Source: Candidatus Magnetominusculus dajiuhuensis (GTDB lineage: Bacteria > Nitrospirota > Thermodesulfovibrionia > Thermodesulfovibrionales > Magnetobacteriaceae). Taken from it: a DNA stretch of 33,152 nucleotides. The stretch lies in NCBI GenBank assembly GCA_015233465.1, contig JADFXP010000029.1, positions 1 to 33,152 of the forward strand. The letters are read 5' to 3'. A program made the position numbers and the translations under genes. The first letter of the stretch is position 1; the number at the start of each line of letters is the position of its first letter. Below are positions 15,709 to 23,482 of this stretch, one piece after another. The notes under the pieces are model-generated. The model was not told the DNA's origin and did not search any database. It saw nothing but the letters and a program-made list of their open reading frames with translations.

Positions 15709-15881
15709 TGATTCAATATTTCCTTAGCCTCATCATGAGAATAAAATTGCCCCTCTTTTAATTGTTGTTTACCTTTAAGAATCTTCTGCATAACATATAA
15801 ATGTTCCATAATATCCTCTAAGGTTGAAGATTCAGGCATTTGTTGGACTAATGAAATTACATCTTCTTTAATAGCGTTCAT
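15696..15881 (-). CDS. Small antitoxin of the ParE/RelE pair
   Basis: A 61-residue acidic protein. The segment MPESSTLEDIMEHLYVMQKILKG with a C-terminal SHDEAKEIL resembles the widespread small antitoxin family that accompanies RelE/ParE toxins (pattern LPEdatleDIMYrLYVrqKIeeG...SHEEV). It should bind and neutralise the toxin and repress the operon. It precedes and overlaps the toxin gene, and AAGGA lies upstream of the ATG at 15881. The pair is bounded on both sides by a 42-bp inverted repeat. Confidence 0.85.
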   Translation of the reverse strand: MNAIKEDVISLVQQMPESSTLEDIMEHLYVMQKILKGKQQLKEGQFYSHDEAKEILNQCLK

Positions 15882-15977
15882 AATATTATATCCTTTTTAG
15901 TCTTTTATCGTTTCTTATAGCTAATATATTATAACTATTACAGATGATTTAAATGAAATTTTAACGTAATAACTATC

Positions 15978-16019
15978 GCGGGAGCAGGTGTCCCAAAGTG
16001 CACCTGCTCCTAAATGTTT
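15978..16019 (-). repeat. 42-bp terminal inverted repeat, right copy (palindromic)
   Basis: Inverted partner of 15356-15397 with two mismatches, both in the loop of the hairpin. It lies upstream of the antitoxin start and downstream of the TPR-protein stop. Together the two copies define a 664-base unit that carries only the toxin-antitoxin genes. I could not recognise a convincing target-site duplication outside the repeats. Confidence 0.88.
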
Positions 16020-16077
16020 AAACTCATAAAAAACTACTTACAGGTTCTATATACGTGCCTTAAACCCGCTGTAAAGT

Positions 16078-17094
16078 TTAGTTTTTCTTGTGCAAGTCTT
16101 TATGCCTCTTAAACTCGTCAGTCTTTTCTTTGATATATTTCTTGGTATCTTCTGAAATTTTAGCAGTTTTTAGCCAATTTTCAATATTATCAAAATCCCA
16201 AGTTGTATCAAAATCTGACTTCATTGCTTCATCAAACTTGGTCTCTGCTTCCTTAGTATCCTGATTAAGGAGTTTTATTATAATGCACTCAAAGTATGAA
16301 TAAGTTCCTTTATCGTCCTTTGTCTTAAGTTTGTATTTAGCCTTATTCAGAATGTCAAAGGATTCTTCATATTTATTAGAAGTAAGATAAAATTCTGAAA
16401 AATTTGTATAAGTTCCTACAAATTGAGGATTAAGTTCAATCGCCTTATTGTAATCCTTCATTGCCTGCTCTTTATTGCCTAAGCTATAATAAACATTCCC
16501 TCTATTATTATAAACCAAAGACATCTGAGGATTGAGTTCAAGCGCCTTATTATAATCCTTTATTGCAATCTCTTTTTTACCTAAACTTTTATAAGCGTTC
16601 CCTCTATTATTATAAGCCTCAATTAATTCAGGATCAAGTTCAAGTGCCTTATTAAAATCCTTAATTGCCTGCTCATGATTGCCTAACCTATTATAAGCAG
16701 TCCCTCTATTATAATAAGCATCTGTTATTTCAGGATCGAGTTCGATGGCCTTATTGAAATCCTTGATCGCTTGTTGAAAGCTGCCTAAATTACAATAAGC
16801 ACTCCCTTTATTAAAATAAGCATCTGCATATTTAGGGTTAAATTTTATAGCTTTCTTAAACGAATTAATTGCATCTTGAAACCTTTTCTCATTATAATAG
16901 TTTAAACCACTGTTAAACCAATCTTCTGCGATTACTTCTCTGCTATTAACCTCTAATGCCAAGGCACTTACTGTAGTTCCACTTTTATAACTTATAAAGC
17001 AACCCAATATTGCTATTATTACAACAAAAATCCTTAGAATAATCCTAAAAGATATTCTTTCTTCAAAATCAACTATCTCATTATTTTCTTTCAT
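16078..17094 (-). CDS. Membrane-anchored TPR-repeat protein
   Basis: A 338-residue protein. After a charged N-terminus, a hydrophobic segment at about 18-36 (IILRIFVVIIAILGCFISY) forms one membrane anchor or uncleaved signal. Five to six tetratricopeptide repeats of 34 residues follow, at about 54-87, 88-121, 122-155, 156-189, 190-223 and 224-257, with the regular pattern AYxNRGxAYxxLGxxxxAIKDxNKAxELxP. The C-terminal 80 residues are charged and helical. Such proteins are protein-protein scaffolds; the partner is unknown. It lies 33 bases downstream of the receiver gene on the same strand, so it may belong to that signalling unit. Confidence 0.85.
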   Translation of the reverse strand: MKENNEIVDFEERISFRIILRIFVVIIAILGCFISYKSGTTVSALALEVNSREVIAEDWFNSGLNYYNEKRFQDAINSFKKAIKFNPKYADAYFNKGSAYCNLGSFQQAIKDFNKAIELDPEITDAYYNRGTAYNRLGNHEQAIKDFNKALELDPELIEAYNNRGNAYKSLGKKEIAIKDYNKALELNPQMSLVYNNRGNVYYSLGNKEQAMKDYNKAIELNPQFVGTYTNFSEFYLTSNKYEESFDILNKAKYKLKTKDDKGTYSYFECIIIKLLNQDTKEAETKFDEAMKSDFDTTWDFDNIENWLKTAKISEDTKKYIKEKTDEFKRHKDLHKKN

Positions 17095-17127
17095 AAGTAT
17101 CCTGTACCTTCAACTTCGCTCTCAAAC

Positions 17128-17481
17128 TCAAATCTGCACAGCAGCCAAAATATCCTCTGGCAAAAACGGCTTCTCAATAAAATAATCAACCCCTACACTC
17201 TCTGCCTGAAACTTGACCTTCGCCGTTATATACCCTGTCATCAATACTACCTTCATCCCAGGCCATCTCTTCTTTATCAATAATGTCAGTTCAAACCCGT
17301 CAACCTCAGGCATCATTAAATCCAACAACACCAAATCAAAGGTATCTGCCTCAAGCAGCAATAACGCCTCCTTAGCGTTTGAACATAACGTCACATCATG
17401 CCCCTCCAACACAAATACCCTCTGACAACTTATCCTCACTATCTCTTCATCATCTACTACCAATAACTTTTTCTTTATCAT
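17128..17481 (-). CDS. Stand-alone response-regulator receiver
   Basis: A 117-residue CheY-like protein consisting of the receiver domain only: acidic pair Asp10/Asp11, phospho-acceptor Asp54 in LLDLMMPEVDGFEL, Thr82 (MTGY) and Lys104 (IEKPF). It has no output domain. The gene overlaps the upstream GHKL ATPase gene by four bases (ATGA), so the two are translationally coupled and should work together. A second receiver, similar in organisation, is fused to the NuoE-like subunit about 2 kb further along the same strand, so this protein may be a phosphorelay intermediate or phosphate sink for it. That link is inference. Confidence 0.9.
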   Translation of the reverse strand: MIKKKLLVVDDEEIVRISCQRVFVLEGHDVTLCSNAKEALLLLEADTFDLVLLDLMMPEVDGFELTLLIKKRWPGMKVVLMTGYITAKVKFQAESVGVDYFIEKPFLPEDILAAVQI

Positions 17482-18029
17482 ATTATATCCTTGACACCCT
17501 TTATAAATCCTCTTTGTCCTTCTATTATATCAGCCTTTATAAGTTTTATTACACTTATATTATTTATAGGCACAGGCTCAATCTCCTTCTTCATCAAATC
17601 AGAATCAAACTCATACCTATAATCACCATTTATCATCTTCAAACTTATATCCACCCCCTGTCTCGAATAAAGCAGCGTAGTTATCGTCTCCGCTATATCC
17701 CCTAAAGGCTTGCAATCCATATGATCCAACCTAAACCTAGCCCATATCCGCGTCCCCTCTCCAACCACTGAACTTATATCAAACTCACCCTCAGACTCAG
17801 AGGCAGACTGCATAAAAAACGCTATCCCCAACCCAAACCCCTTCCTCTGCGTTGTGTAAAACGGATCCCGACACCTCTTTAAAGCCTCCTCATCCATCCC
17901 CCGCCCATTATCCACTATCTCCACCTCAAGCACCTCTCCTTCCCTCCTCAACGTTATCCCTATCCTGCTCGCCCCAGCATTATACGAATTCTCCGCTATA
18001 TCTAATATATGTAAAGAAATATCTTCCAT
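17478..18029 (-). CDS. Small GHKL ATPase (histidine-kinase-like ATP-binding protein without DHp domain)
   Basis: A 183-residue protein made of a GHKL ATP-binding domain at the very N-terminus: N-box D10-x3-N14 in ILDIAENSYNAGA, G1 box VDNGRGM (39-45), and G2 box KGFGLGIA (63-70). There is no dimerisation/phospho-acceptor domain, so it is not an ordinary sensor kinase. The remaining C-terminal region (GDIAETITTLLYSRQGVDI) belongs to a small family whose members, from what I recall, sit beside NuoE/HydABC-type gene clusters in clostridia and Thermotogae. Here it is coupled to a receiver gene and lies upstream of the redox operon. No strong Shine-Dalgarno is visible, and hairpin repeat copy D lies upstream of it. 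Confidence 0.82.
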   Translation of the reverse strand: MEDISLHILDIAENSYNAGASRIGITLRREGEVLEVEIVDNGRGMDEEALKRCRDPFYTTQRKGFGLGIAFFMQSASESEGEFDISSVVGEGTRIWARFRLDHMDCKPLGDIAETITTLLYSRQGVDISLKMINGDYRYEFDSDLMKKEIEPVPINNISVIKLIKADIIEGQRGFIKGVKDII

Positions 18030-18044
18030 TTAAAGGCATCTACA

Positions 18045-18094
18045 TGAGGGCTCTGCCCTCAAGCTCCCGCAAAGGGACTCGTCCCTTTGAACCC
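18045..18094 (+). repeat. Paired-hairpin repeat, copy D
   Basis: A full element: TGAGGGCTCTGCCCTCA (18045-18061), a short spacer GCTCCCG, then CAAAGGGACTCGTCCCTTTG (18070-18089) followed by AACCC. It differs by a single base from copies F and H. It lies between the tyrS stop and the GHKL ATPase start, both on the minus strand, so in this copy the orientation is opposite to the flanking genes. Confidence 0.9.
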
Positions 18095-18126
18095 GTAATA
18101 AAAGAAATCTTAAATCTCTTTTTTCT

Positions 18127-19407
18127 TTAATTCCCCTTTTTTAAAAGGGGTGGCTGCGCAGCAGACGGGGTATTCTCTTTTGCTTCTCCAAAAATAATCC
18201 TTAAATAAATCCTTTTACCTACCTTCAAAATACGCTCACCAAATGTCAAAGAAATATCTACATCCATAACCTTCTCACCATCTAAACTCACCCCACCCTG
18301 CTTAATCAACCTTATCGCCTCTCCCGTACTATTTACCAAATTTGCATCCTTCATTATCTGCGGCAGCCAATTCTTTTCACCAACGATTAAATTACATACA
18401 GGCATATCTTCAGGCACTTCCTTTGCCCTAAATAAACTATTAAACCGCTCACCAGCCTTATCCGCCAAATCCTGCCCATGATACCTTCCAACTATCTCCC
18501 TCGCAAGCTCTTCCTTCGCCTTCTTCGGATGTATCGTTTGATCTTTAAGCCCATCTTTAAGAATCTGAAAGTCTTCGGCAGAAATATGACTTAATAACTC
18601 GTAATATCTTATCATAAGCTCATCTGTTATAGACATTATCTTACCATACATCTCATCTGACGACTCATTTATACCAATATAATTGCCAAGACTCTTAGAC
18701 ATCTTATTCACGCCGTCAAGCCCCTCTAAAATAGGCATCATTATCACTACCTGCTCAGACATAGAATGTTTCTTCTGGAGCGTTCGCCCCATCAACAAAT
18801 TAAACCTCTGATCTGTTCCTCCAAGCTCAATATCCGCCTTCAAATGCACAGAGTCATACCCTTGAAATAAGGGATAATAAAACTCAAGCAGTGATATTTC
18901 ATTTCCATTTTTAAAACGTTTATCAAAATCATCACGTTCAAGCATCCTTGCAACCGTATACATTGCCCCAAGTTTGACAATCTCCATACCGCTCATTGTG
19001 CCAAGCCATTCACTATTAAACACTACAGTTGTTTTTATAGGATCAAGAATTTTAAATATCTGCTCTTTATAGGATTGCGCATTTTGGAGGACTTCTTCTT
19101 TGGAGAGAGGTTTTCTTAAAGCGTTTTTACCGCTTGGGTCACCTATCATTCCAGTAAAATCACCTATCAAAAATATTACCTGATGACCAAGTTCCTGAAA
19201 CTGTCGCATTTTTTCGAGTAATACAGTGTGACCGATATGAATGTCAGGGGCAGTTGGGTCAAAACCTGCTTTTATCTTTAGCGGGATTTTATTTTTGATG
19301 GAGTTGAAGAGTTTATTTCTAAGGTCATCTTCGTTAATAATCTCAGAAACGCCGCGTTTTATTATCAATATTTGTCTGTTAATTTCGTTTAAATCAATAT
19401 TTTCCAT
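18127..19407 (-). CDS. tyrS: Tyrosyl-tRNA synthetase
   Basis: A 426-residue class I synthetase that attaches tyrosine to tRNA-Tyr in the cytosol. The HIGH motif is at 57-60 in [17 protein letters not shown], the KMSKS motif at 235-239, and the S4 RNA-binding domain lies at about 345-410 ([19 protein letters not shown]). The arrangement with [12 protein letters not shown] resembles the TyrZ-like subgroup. The last 12 or so residues ([12 protein letters not shown]) come from a palindromic sequence at 18133-18162 and are probably not part of the original protein. No strong Shine-Dalgarno is visible upstream of the ATG at 19407. Initiator tRNA-Met lies upstream on the same strand, with a degenerate hairpin repeat between. 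Confidence 0.96.
   Translation of the reverse strand: MENIDLNEINRQILIIKRGVSEIINEDDLRNKLFNSIKNKIPLKIKAGFDPTAPDIHIGHTVLLEKMRQFQELGHQVIFLIGDFTGMIGDPSGKNALRKPLSKEEVLQNAQSYKEQIFKILDPIKTTVVFNSEWLGTMSGMEIVKLGAMYTVARMLERDDFDKRFKNGNEISLLEFYYPLFQGYDSVHLKADIELGGTDQRFNLLMGRTLQKKHSMSEQVVIMMPILEGLDGVNKMSKSLGNYIGINESSDEMYGKIMSITDELMIRYYELLSHISAEDFQILKDGLKDQTIHPKKAKEELAREIVGRYHGQDLADKAGERFNSLFRAKEVPEDMPVCNLIVGEKNWLPQIMKDANLVNSTGEAIRLIKQGGVSLDGEKVMDVDISLTFGERILKVGKRIYLRIIFGEAKENTPSAAQPPLLKKGN
18133..18162. repeat. Short palindromes at the tyrS 3' end
   Basis: CCCCTTTT-TT-AAAAGGGG (18133-18150) is followed by the palindrome GCTGCGCAGC (18153-18162). They lie inside the tyrS reading frame and encode its tail, [10 protein letters not shown]. 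This looks like a second dispersed-repeat type, different from the GAGGGCTCTGCCCTC family. Only one copy is in the window, so the classification as a repeat rests on its structure. Confidence 0.5.
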
Positions 19408-19466
19408 TGTGAATTATATCACAAATAGAGATAATTTTTCATTAATACATAGAAGTTTTTAAGAAT

Positions 19467-19525
19467 GGGTTCAAAGGGACGAGTCCTATTGCGGGAGCCC
19501 GTAGATGAAAAGGGCAGAGCCCTCA
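19467..19525 (-). repeat. Paired-hairpin repeat, copy E (inverted, degenerate)
   Basis: In reverse orientation: GGGTTCAAAGGGACGAGTCC and its decayed partner arm (19467-19491), then GCGGGAGC and GAGGGC-type sequence (AGGGCAGAGCCCT, 19511-19523). The order of parts is that of the other full copies read backwards, with a longer spacer and mismatches in the second hairpin. It lies between the 3' end of the initiator tRNA gene and the start of tyrS. Confidence 0.75.
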
Positions 19526-19538
19526 AAATAAATATAGT

Positions 19539-19615
19539 TGGTGGCGGGGAGAGGATTTGAACCTCTGACCTTCGGGTTATGAGCCCGATGAGCTACCAGA
19601 CTGCTCCACCCCGCG
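19539..19615 (-). tRNA. Initiator tRNA-Met (CAT anticodon)
   Basis: A 77-base tRNA with encoded CCA (TGG at 19539-19541 on the plus strand). The anticodon CAT is the complement of 19579-19581. The acceptor stem begins CGCGGGG and pairs with CCCCGC, leaving the first pair as C1 opposite C72. The anticodon stem carries the three consecutive G-C pairs (TCGGG/CCCGA) typical of initiators, and the D stem has the A11-U24 pair. The unpaired 1-72 position and the GGG/CCC stem identify it as the formylated initiator, not an elongator. C72 in place of the usual A72 is uncommon. Confidence 0.95.
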
Positions 19616-19688
19616 ACAGGTGTGTTTTCATTTCAAGCATTATATATTAAACTAAATATCTTAATAAGTCAATTTAATAATATTTTAA

Positions 19689-21383
19689 TTATGGTAAGCT
19701 CCAGATAGAGGCAGCCAGCTGTGCCATTTCCTTTTGACGAGAGGAAATTCGTGAAATATCCCATGAGCTATTATTTTCGGCAATATTTTTAGTCATTTGG
19801 AATTCACTATCTTTATATATTTCTCTTTTTTCATTAAATCCTTTATTTTCTATTTTCCGATTAGGTTTATCTAATAATAACGTAAGATTTCCTAAACGAT
19901 AAATAAAACTACTGTCTCTATTTTCATTGAAATCAGGCCAATTGTCTTTTGGTGATTCAGGTAAAACATGTTCTATGGTATGTTTTTCGCTCTTAGAGTC
20001 ATAATGAATATGAGAAAGTTGTTTTTCTATTGCAAATAAAATATATCTGACAATTTTTTTATTTCGACCAGTAGTCTTTAATTCTTTTTCGACAAATGCT
20101 TCTTTAAAGATATTGTCTTCTGGATATATCTTACCTTTTAGTATTGAGATAATATCAGATATTTTTGTTAACTCCCCTGCAACTATTTTAACAACTATAT
20201 CATTATAAACAATTTCCATAATATTAGGATTCAAACCACAAATGACATTATACCTAAACGATGCTATACTGCATGCCCTTAAAAGTTTCTCAAAATCTTT
20301 TTCCTTAAATTTAATATGAGCTATCATTAATAGAGAATATGGCTGACTAATTTTAAATGTCTTCAATTCTTCAATATATTGCTTTTGGTCTTTAGTCCAT
20401 AGTTTATCTTCTGGATTGCTTAACGCAGTATATAAATCCACATTATCATCAAGCTCTCTTATTAAATCAAAGACATTTTTTTTATCTTTAATAGTTGAAC
20501 TTATAGTCTTAAATAAATTTGTTTTTCTTATAATTTTATAACGGCTATTCCAATATGCACGCAAGAAATCTGGGAATTTTTCACCGCTTAGTTTGCTTAT
20601 TATCATCTCCCATCTTTCTTCAATTTTATTTATTTCAATCTCATCAGTCCCTTGACTGCTAATAACTCTAAATAAGTAATTCTTTAATAAATCTGTTGTA
20701 GATAATCTAACTCCTCGAGCATTAAGTGTCTCAAAAACCTTATAGGCATTTAATTCATCAGTTACAGAAATAACAGTGAAAAATAATTTATCAGCAATTA
20801 AACCAATAAACCTAGCTAATTCAGCGCCATCTTTAATAGAAATATCTCTTGTAACTTTTTCAGTAAACCACTTAAAAGCATCTATAATCAATTGATCAGA
20901 AGCATTTCTACTCTTTTTAGGAAGATTTACCAATGGAACAATAGAGTTTTGATATAAATAATCGTTATGTTTATTCAATTTTAATTTTGAACTTGAGATA
21001 AGTGTCGCTGGATCTAAATATCCGATATATGAATTTCTTAATTGCTCTAATCTAATCTTATTCTTCTCTACATCTATTTCCTGTAATTGGAGTTCCTGCA
21101 AATTTTTAAGCACTGCTAACACTATTAAACTTAATGTAGCAATCCTTTGCTGACCGTCAATTATTTCATAATTTTTATTATCATCTGATTTTAACACTAA
21201 ATAACTCATAAAATGGTCAGATTCACTTTCTCTGTATATTTCTAAAATATCCTGCCAAAGATCATCCCATTCTGTTTCAGTCCATGAATAATCACGCTGA
21301 AACATTGGGACTGTATATATAATACCGTTGCCCATTAATTCTCTAAATTTTTTATTAAATGGAATAAAGTTTATATTTGCCAT
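19689..21383 (-). CDS. DUF262/DUF1524 protein, single-chain GmrSD-like nuclease
   Basis: A 564-residue protein. The N-terminal DUF262 domain has FQRDYSW at 28-34 and the nucleotide-hydrolysis motif DGQQR at 76-80 (ParB/Srx-like fold). The central part is helical (KVFETLNARGVRLSTTDLLKNYLF at about 215-238). The C-terminal DUF1524 domain has an HNH-type site, HTIEHVLPES at 468-477, with LGNLTLL at 497-503, then Asn508, Lys519, Tyr523 and Trp541, as in GmrD. Proteins of this type include type IV restriction enzymes that attack modified phage DNA. It lies 31 bases downstream of ligA, so it is probably co-transcribed with it. AGAGG precedes the ATG. Confidence 0.88.
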   Translation of the reverse strand: MANINFIPFNKKFRELMGNGIIYTVPMFQRDYSWTETEWDDLWQDILEIYRESESDHFMSYLVLKSDDNKNYEIIDGQQRIATLSLIVLAVLKNLQELQLQEIDVEKNKIRLEQLRNSYIGYLDPATLISSSKLKLNKHNDYLYQNSIVPLVNLPKKSRNASDQLIIDAFKWFTEKVTRDISIKDGAELARFIGLIADKLFFTVISVTDELNAYKVFETLNARGVRLSTTDLLKNYLFRVISSQGTDEIEINKIEERWEMIISKLSGEKFPDFLRAYWNSRYKIIRKTNLFKTISSTIKDKKNVFDLIRELDDNVDLYTALSNPEDKLWTKDQKQYIEELKTFKISQPYSLLMIAHIKFKEKDFEKLLRACSIASFRYNVICGLNPNIMEIVYNDIVVKIVAGELTKISDIISILKGKIYPEDNIFKEAFVEKELKTTGRNKKIVRYILFAIEKQLSHIHYDSKSEKHTIEHVLPESPKDNWPDFNENRDSSFIYRLGNLTLLLDKPNRKIENKGFNEKREIYKDSEFQMTKNIAENNSSWDISRISSRQKEMAQLAASIWSLP

Positions 21384-21414
21384 AATTATCCTCTTTTAAA
21401 AAATAATAACATTT

Positions 21415-23394
21415 TTATCTTAGTTCCATCAATCTCTCATAATCAATAACCTCAATCCCAAGCTGCTGAGCCTTATTGAGCTTTGACCCAGGCGCATCCC
21501 CTGCCACCAGATACGTGGTCTTCTTTGAAACAGAAGACGATACCTTCCCGCCATTACTTATAATAAATTCCTCTATCTCACTCCTGCCAACCTTATGAGT
21601 CCCTGTGATTACAAAGGTCTTGCCCTTAAATGGAAGATTGCTTATTTGCGCAGTATTTGTAATCTTTAATCCAAGCTCTATCAGGGCTTTAATATTCAAG
21701 ATGGATTTTTCATCATTAAAATATGCGGCAAGCGCACCTGCTGTCTTTTCTCCAAGCTGATCTATTGCCATTAAACGTTCTTTATCAATATAGAATAGAT
21801 CCGAAATATCGCTGAAATTTGCAGCTATTATGCCTGCCCCCTGAGCGCCTGTATAACGTATGCCAAGCCCAATAATGAATCGTTTAAGTGTTGTGTCTTT
21901 ACTGATCTCTATTGCATTTATTAGATTATCGGCAGATTTTTCAGCAAACCTCTCAAGTTTAAGCAGGTCATCCTTATTTATCCTATATATATCCGTAAAA
22001 TTCCTAACAAGCCCATTATTATAAAGCAATTCAACATTTTTCTCGCCCATACCTTCAATATTTAAAGCGTCTCTTCCACAATAATGAATAATCTGTTCAA
22101 TCACTCTAGCAAGGCAGTCTGGATTAACGCAGCGAATGGCTATCTCATCCTCTGTCTTTACAAGCGCGCTCCCACAAGAGGGGCATTTTATAGGAATATC
22201 AAATATTTGTTCAATCCCAGTCCTTTTATCCTTTAATACCTCAACAATATGCGGTATGACATCCCCTGCCCTCTCAATTACCACTGTATCAAATACCCTG
22301 ATGTCCTTACGATTAATCTCATCCCAATTGTGGAGCGTAGACCTTGAGACAGTCACGCCTCCTATCTGCACTGGGTCAACAATTGCCGTAGGTGTTATTG
22401 CCCCAGTCCTTCCAACCCCTGCAACAATCTCTCTTATCTTTGTTACTGCAAGATATGCAGGAAATTTAAACGCTACAGCCCATCGAGGAGACCTCGTCTT
22501 TGAACCAAGCTGCAATTGAATGCCGTAATCATTTACCTTTACCACTGCCCCGTCAATCTCAAACGGCAGAGTGTCTCTCATACTGCCTATCTCTTTTATC
22601 GTCTCAACTACTTTATCTATTCCCTTAACAACCGTAAAGTTCAATGGAGTTGGTAAGCGGTTTGCCTTAAGCCAATGAATTAATTCAACCTGAGAATTTA
22701 TATTAATTCCATTTACAACTCCGACTCCATAAAATACTACAGAAAGATTTCTCTGCGCTGTAATAGAAGAGTCTAATTGACGCACTGCCCCTGCTGCAGC
22801 ATTTCGTGAATTTGCAAATAATTGGATACCTTCAGTCAATCTCTCAGCATTAAGCGCCTTAAAATCAGCTATATTTATATATACCTCTCCTCTAATATCT
22901 ATCTCTTTTATCTTAGAGATGCTAAGTGGGACAGTCTTAATAGTCTTTATATTTTGAGTAATGTCTTCACCTATAAACCCATCTCCCCTTGTCCCAGCCT
23001 TGTTTAATAACCCATCAATATAATTAAGCTCTACTGCAAGCCCGTCATATTTCGGCTCAATTGTATATTCAATCTCATCTCCGCTCTCAAGCAGTTTTTT
23101 AATCCTATTATCAAACTCAACCACCTCTCTCAAATCAAACGTATCATCAAGTGAAAGCATAGGGATAGTGTGTTTAACCTTCTCAAATTTAGAAAGCAGC
23201 TCACCGCCCACCCTTTGTGTTGGGGAATCTGAAAATATGCTTCCAGATTGACCCTCAAGAGCAGCAAGTTCATGAAACATCCTGTCATATTCAGAATCTG
23301 TTAGCTCTGGAGCATCAAGGACATGATATTTATAGCTGTGATAATTCAGATCATCAATGAGTTTTCTAATCTTTATCTTAATCTCTTCATTCAT
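21415..23394 (-). CDS. ligA: NAD-dependent DNA ligase
   Basis: A 659-residue LigA of normal length. The adenylation domain has the nucleophile Lys115 in EPKYDGLAVEL, preceded by the NAD-specific Ia region (YYKYHVLDAPELTDSEYD-like at 20-37). The OB fold contains GRTGAITPTA. A four-cysteine zinc finger (CPSCG ... CVNPDC) lies at about 400-425, followed by helix-hairpin-helix repeats and a C-terminal BRCT domain of about 75 residues (GKTFVITGTHKVGRSEIEEFI). It seals nicks in duplex DNA during replication and repair using NAD. It is divergent from the kinase gene and upstream of the DUF262 gene. Confidence 0.97.
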   Translation of the reverse strand: MNEEIKIKIRKLIDDLNYHSYKYHVLDAPELTDSEYDRMFHELAALEGQSGSIFSDSPTQRVGGELLSKFEKVKHTIPMLSLDDTFDLREVVEFDNRIKKLLESGDEIEYTIEPKYDGLAVELNYIDGLLNKAGTRGDGFIGEDITQNIKTIKTVPLSISKIKEIDIRGEVYINIADFKALNAERLTEGIQLFANSRNAAAGAVRQLDSSITAQRNLSVVFYGVGVVNGININSQVELIHWLKANRLPTPLNFTVVKGIDKVVETIKEIGSMRDTLPFEIDGAVVKVNDYGIQLQLGSKTRSPRWAVAFKFPAYLAVTKIREIVAGVGRTGAITPTAIVDPVQIGGVTVSRSTLHNWDEINRKDIRVFDTVVIERAGDVIPHIVEVLKDKRTGIEQIFDIPIKCPSCGSALVKTEDEIAIRCVNPDCLARVIEQIIHYCGRDALNIEGMGEKNVELLYNNGLVRNFTDIYRINKDDLLKLERFAEKSADNLINAIEISKDTTLKRFIIGLGIRYTGAQGAGIIAANFSDISDLFYIDKERLMAIDQLGEKTAGALAAYFNDEKSILNIKALIELGLKITNTAQISNLPFKGKTFVITGTHKVGRSEIEEFIISNGGKVSSSVSKKTTYLVAGDAPGSKLNKAQQLGIEVIDYERLMELR

Positions 23395-23482
23395 TTCTTA
23401 TTATAATCAATAATTCAGGCAAAAAACCATTAGACCATCATGGTATTGAAATAAATCCATACATAATGTTAAACTTTAATAA

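Noticed and set aside
15340..16035. Target-site duplication flanking the toxin-antitoxin unit
   Set aside because: AAACT occurs on both sides, but on the left it is three bases off the repeat edge and the surroundings are AT-rich, so it is no better than chance.
17213..18130. Plus-strand open frames opposite the GHKL ATPase and receiver genes
   Set aside because: They are low-complexity, Ser/Pro/Tyr-rich shadows opposite two well-recognised domains.
19539..19689. Integration site (att) at the tRNA-Met gene that brought in the DUF262 gene
   Set aside because: The DUF262 gene lies on the 5' side of the tRNA, no integrase is present and no direct repeat of the tRNA 3' end was seen.
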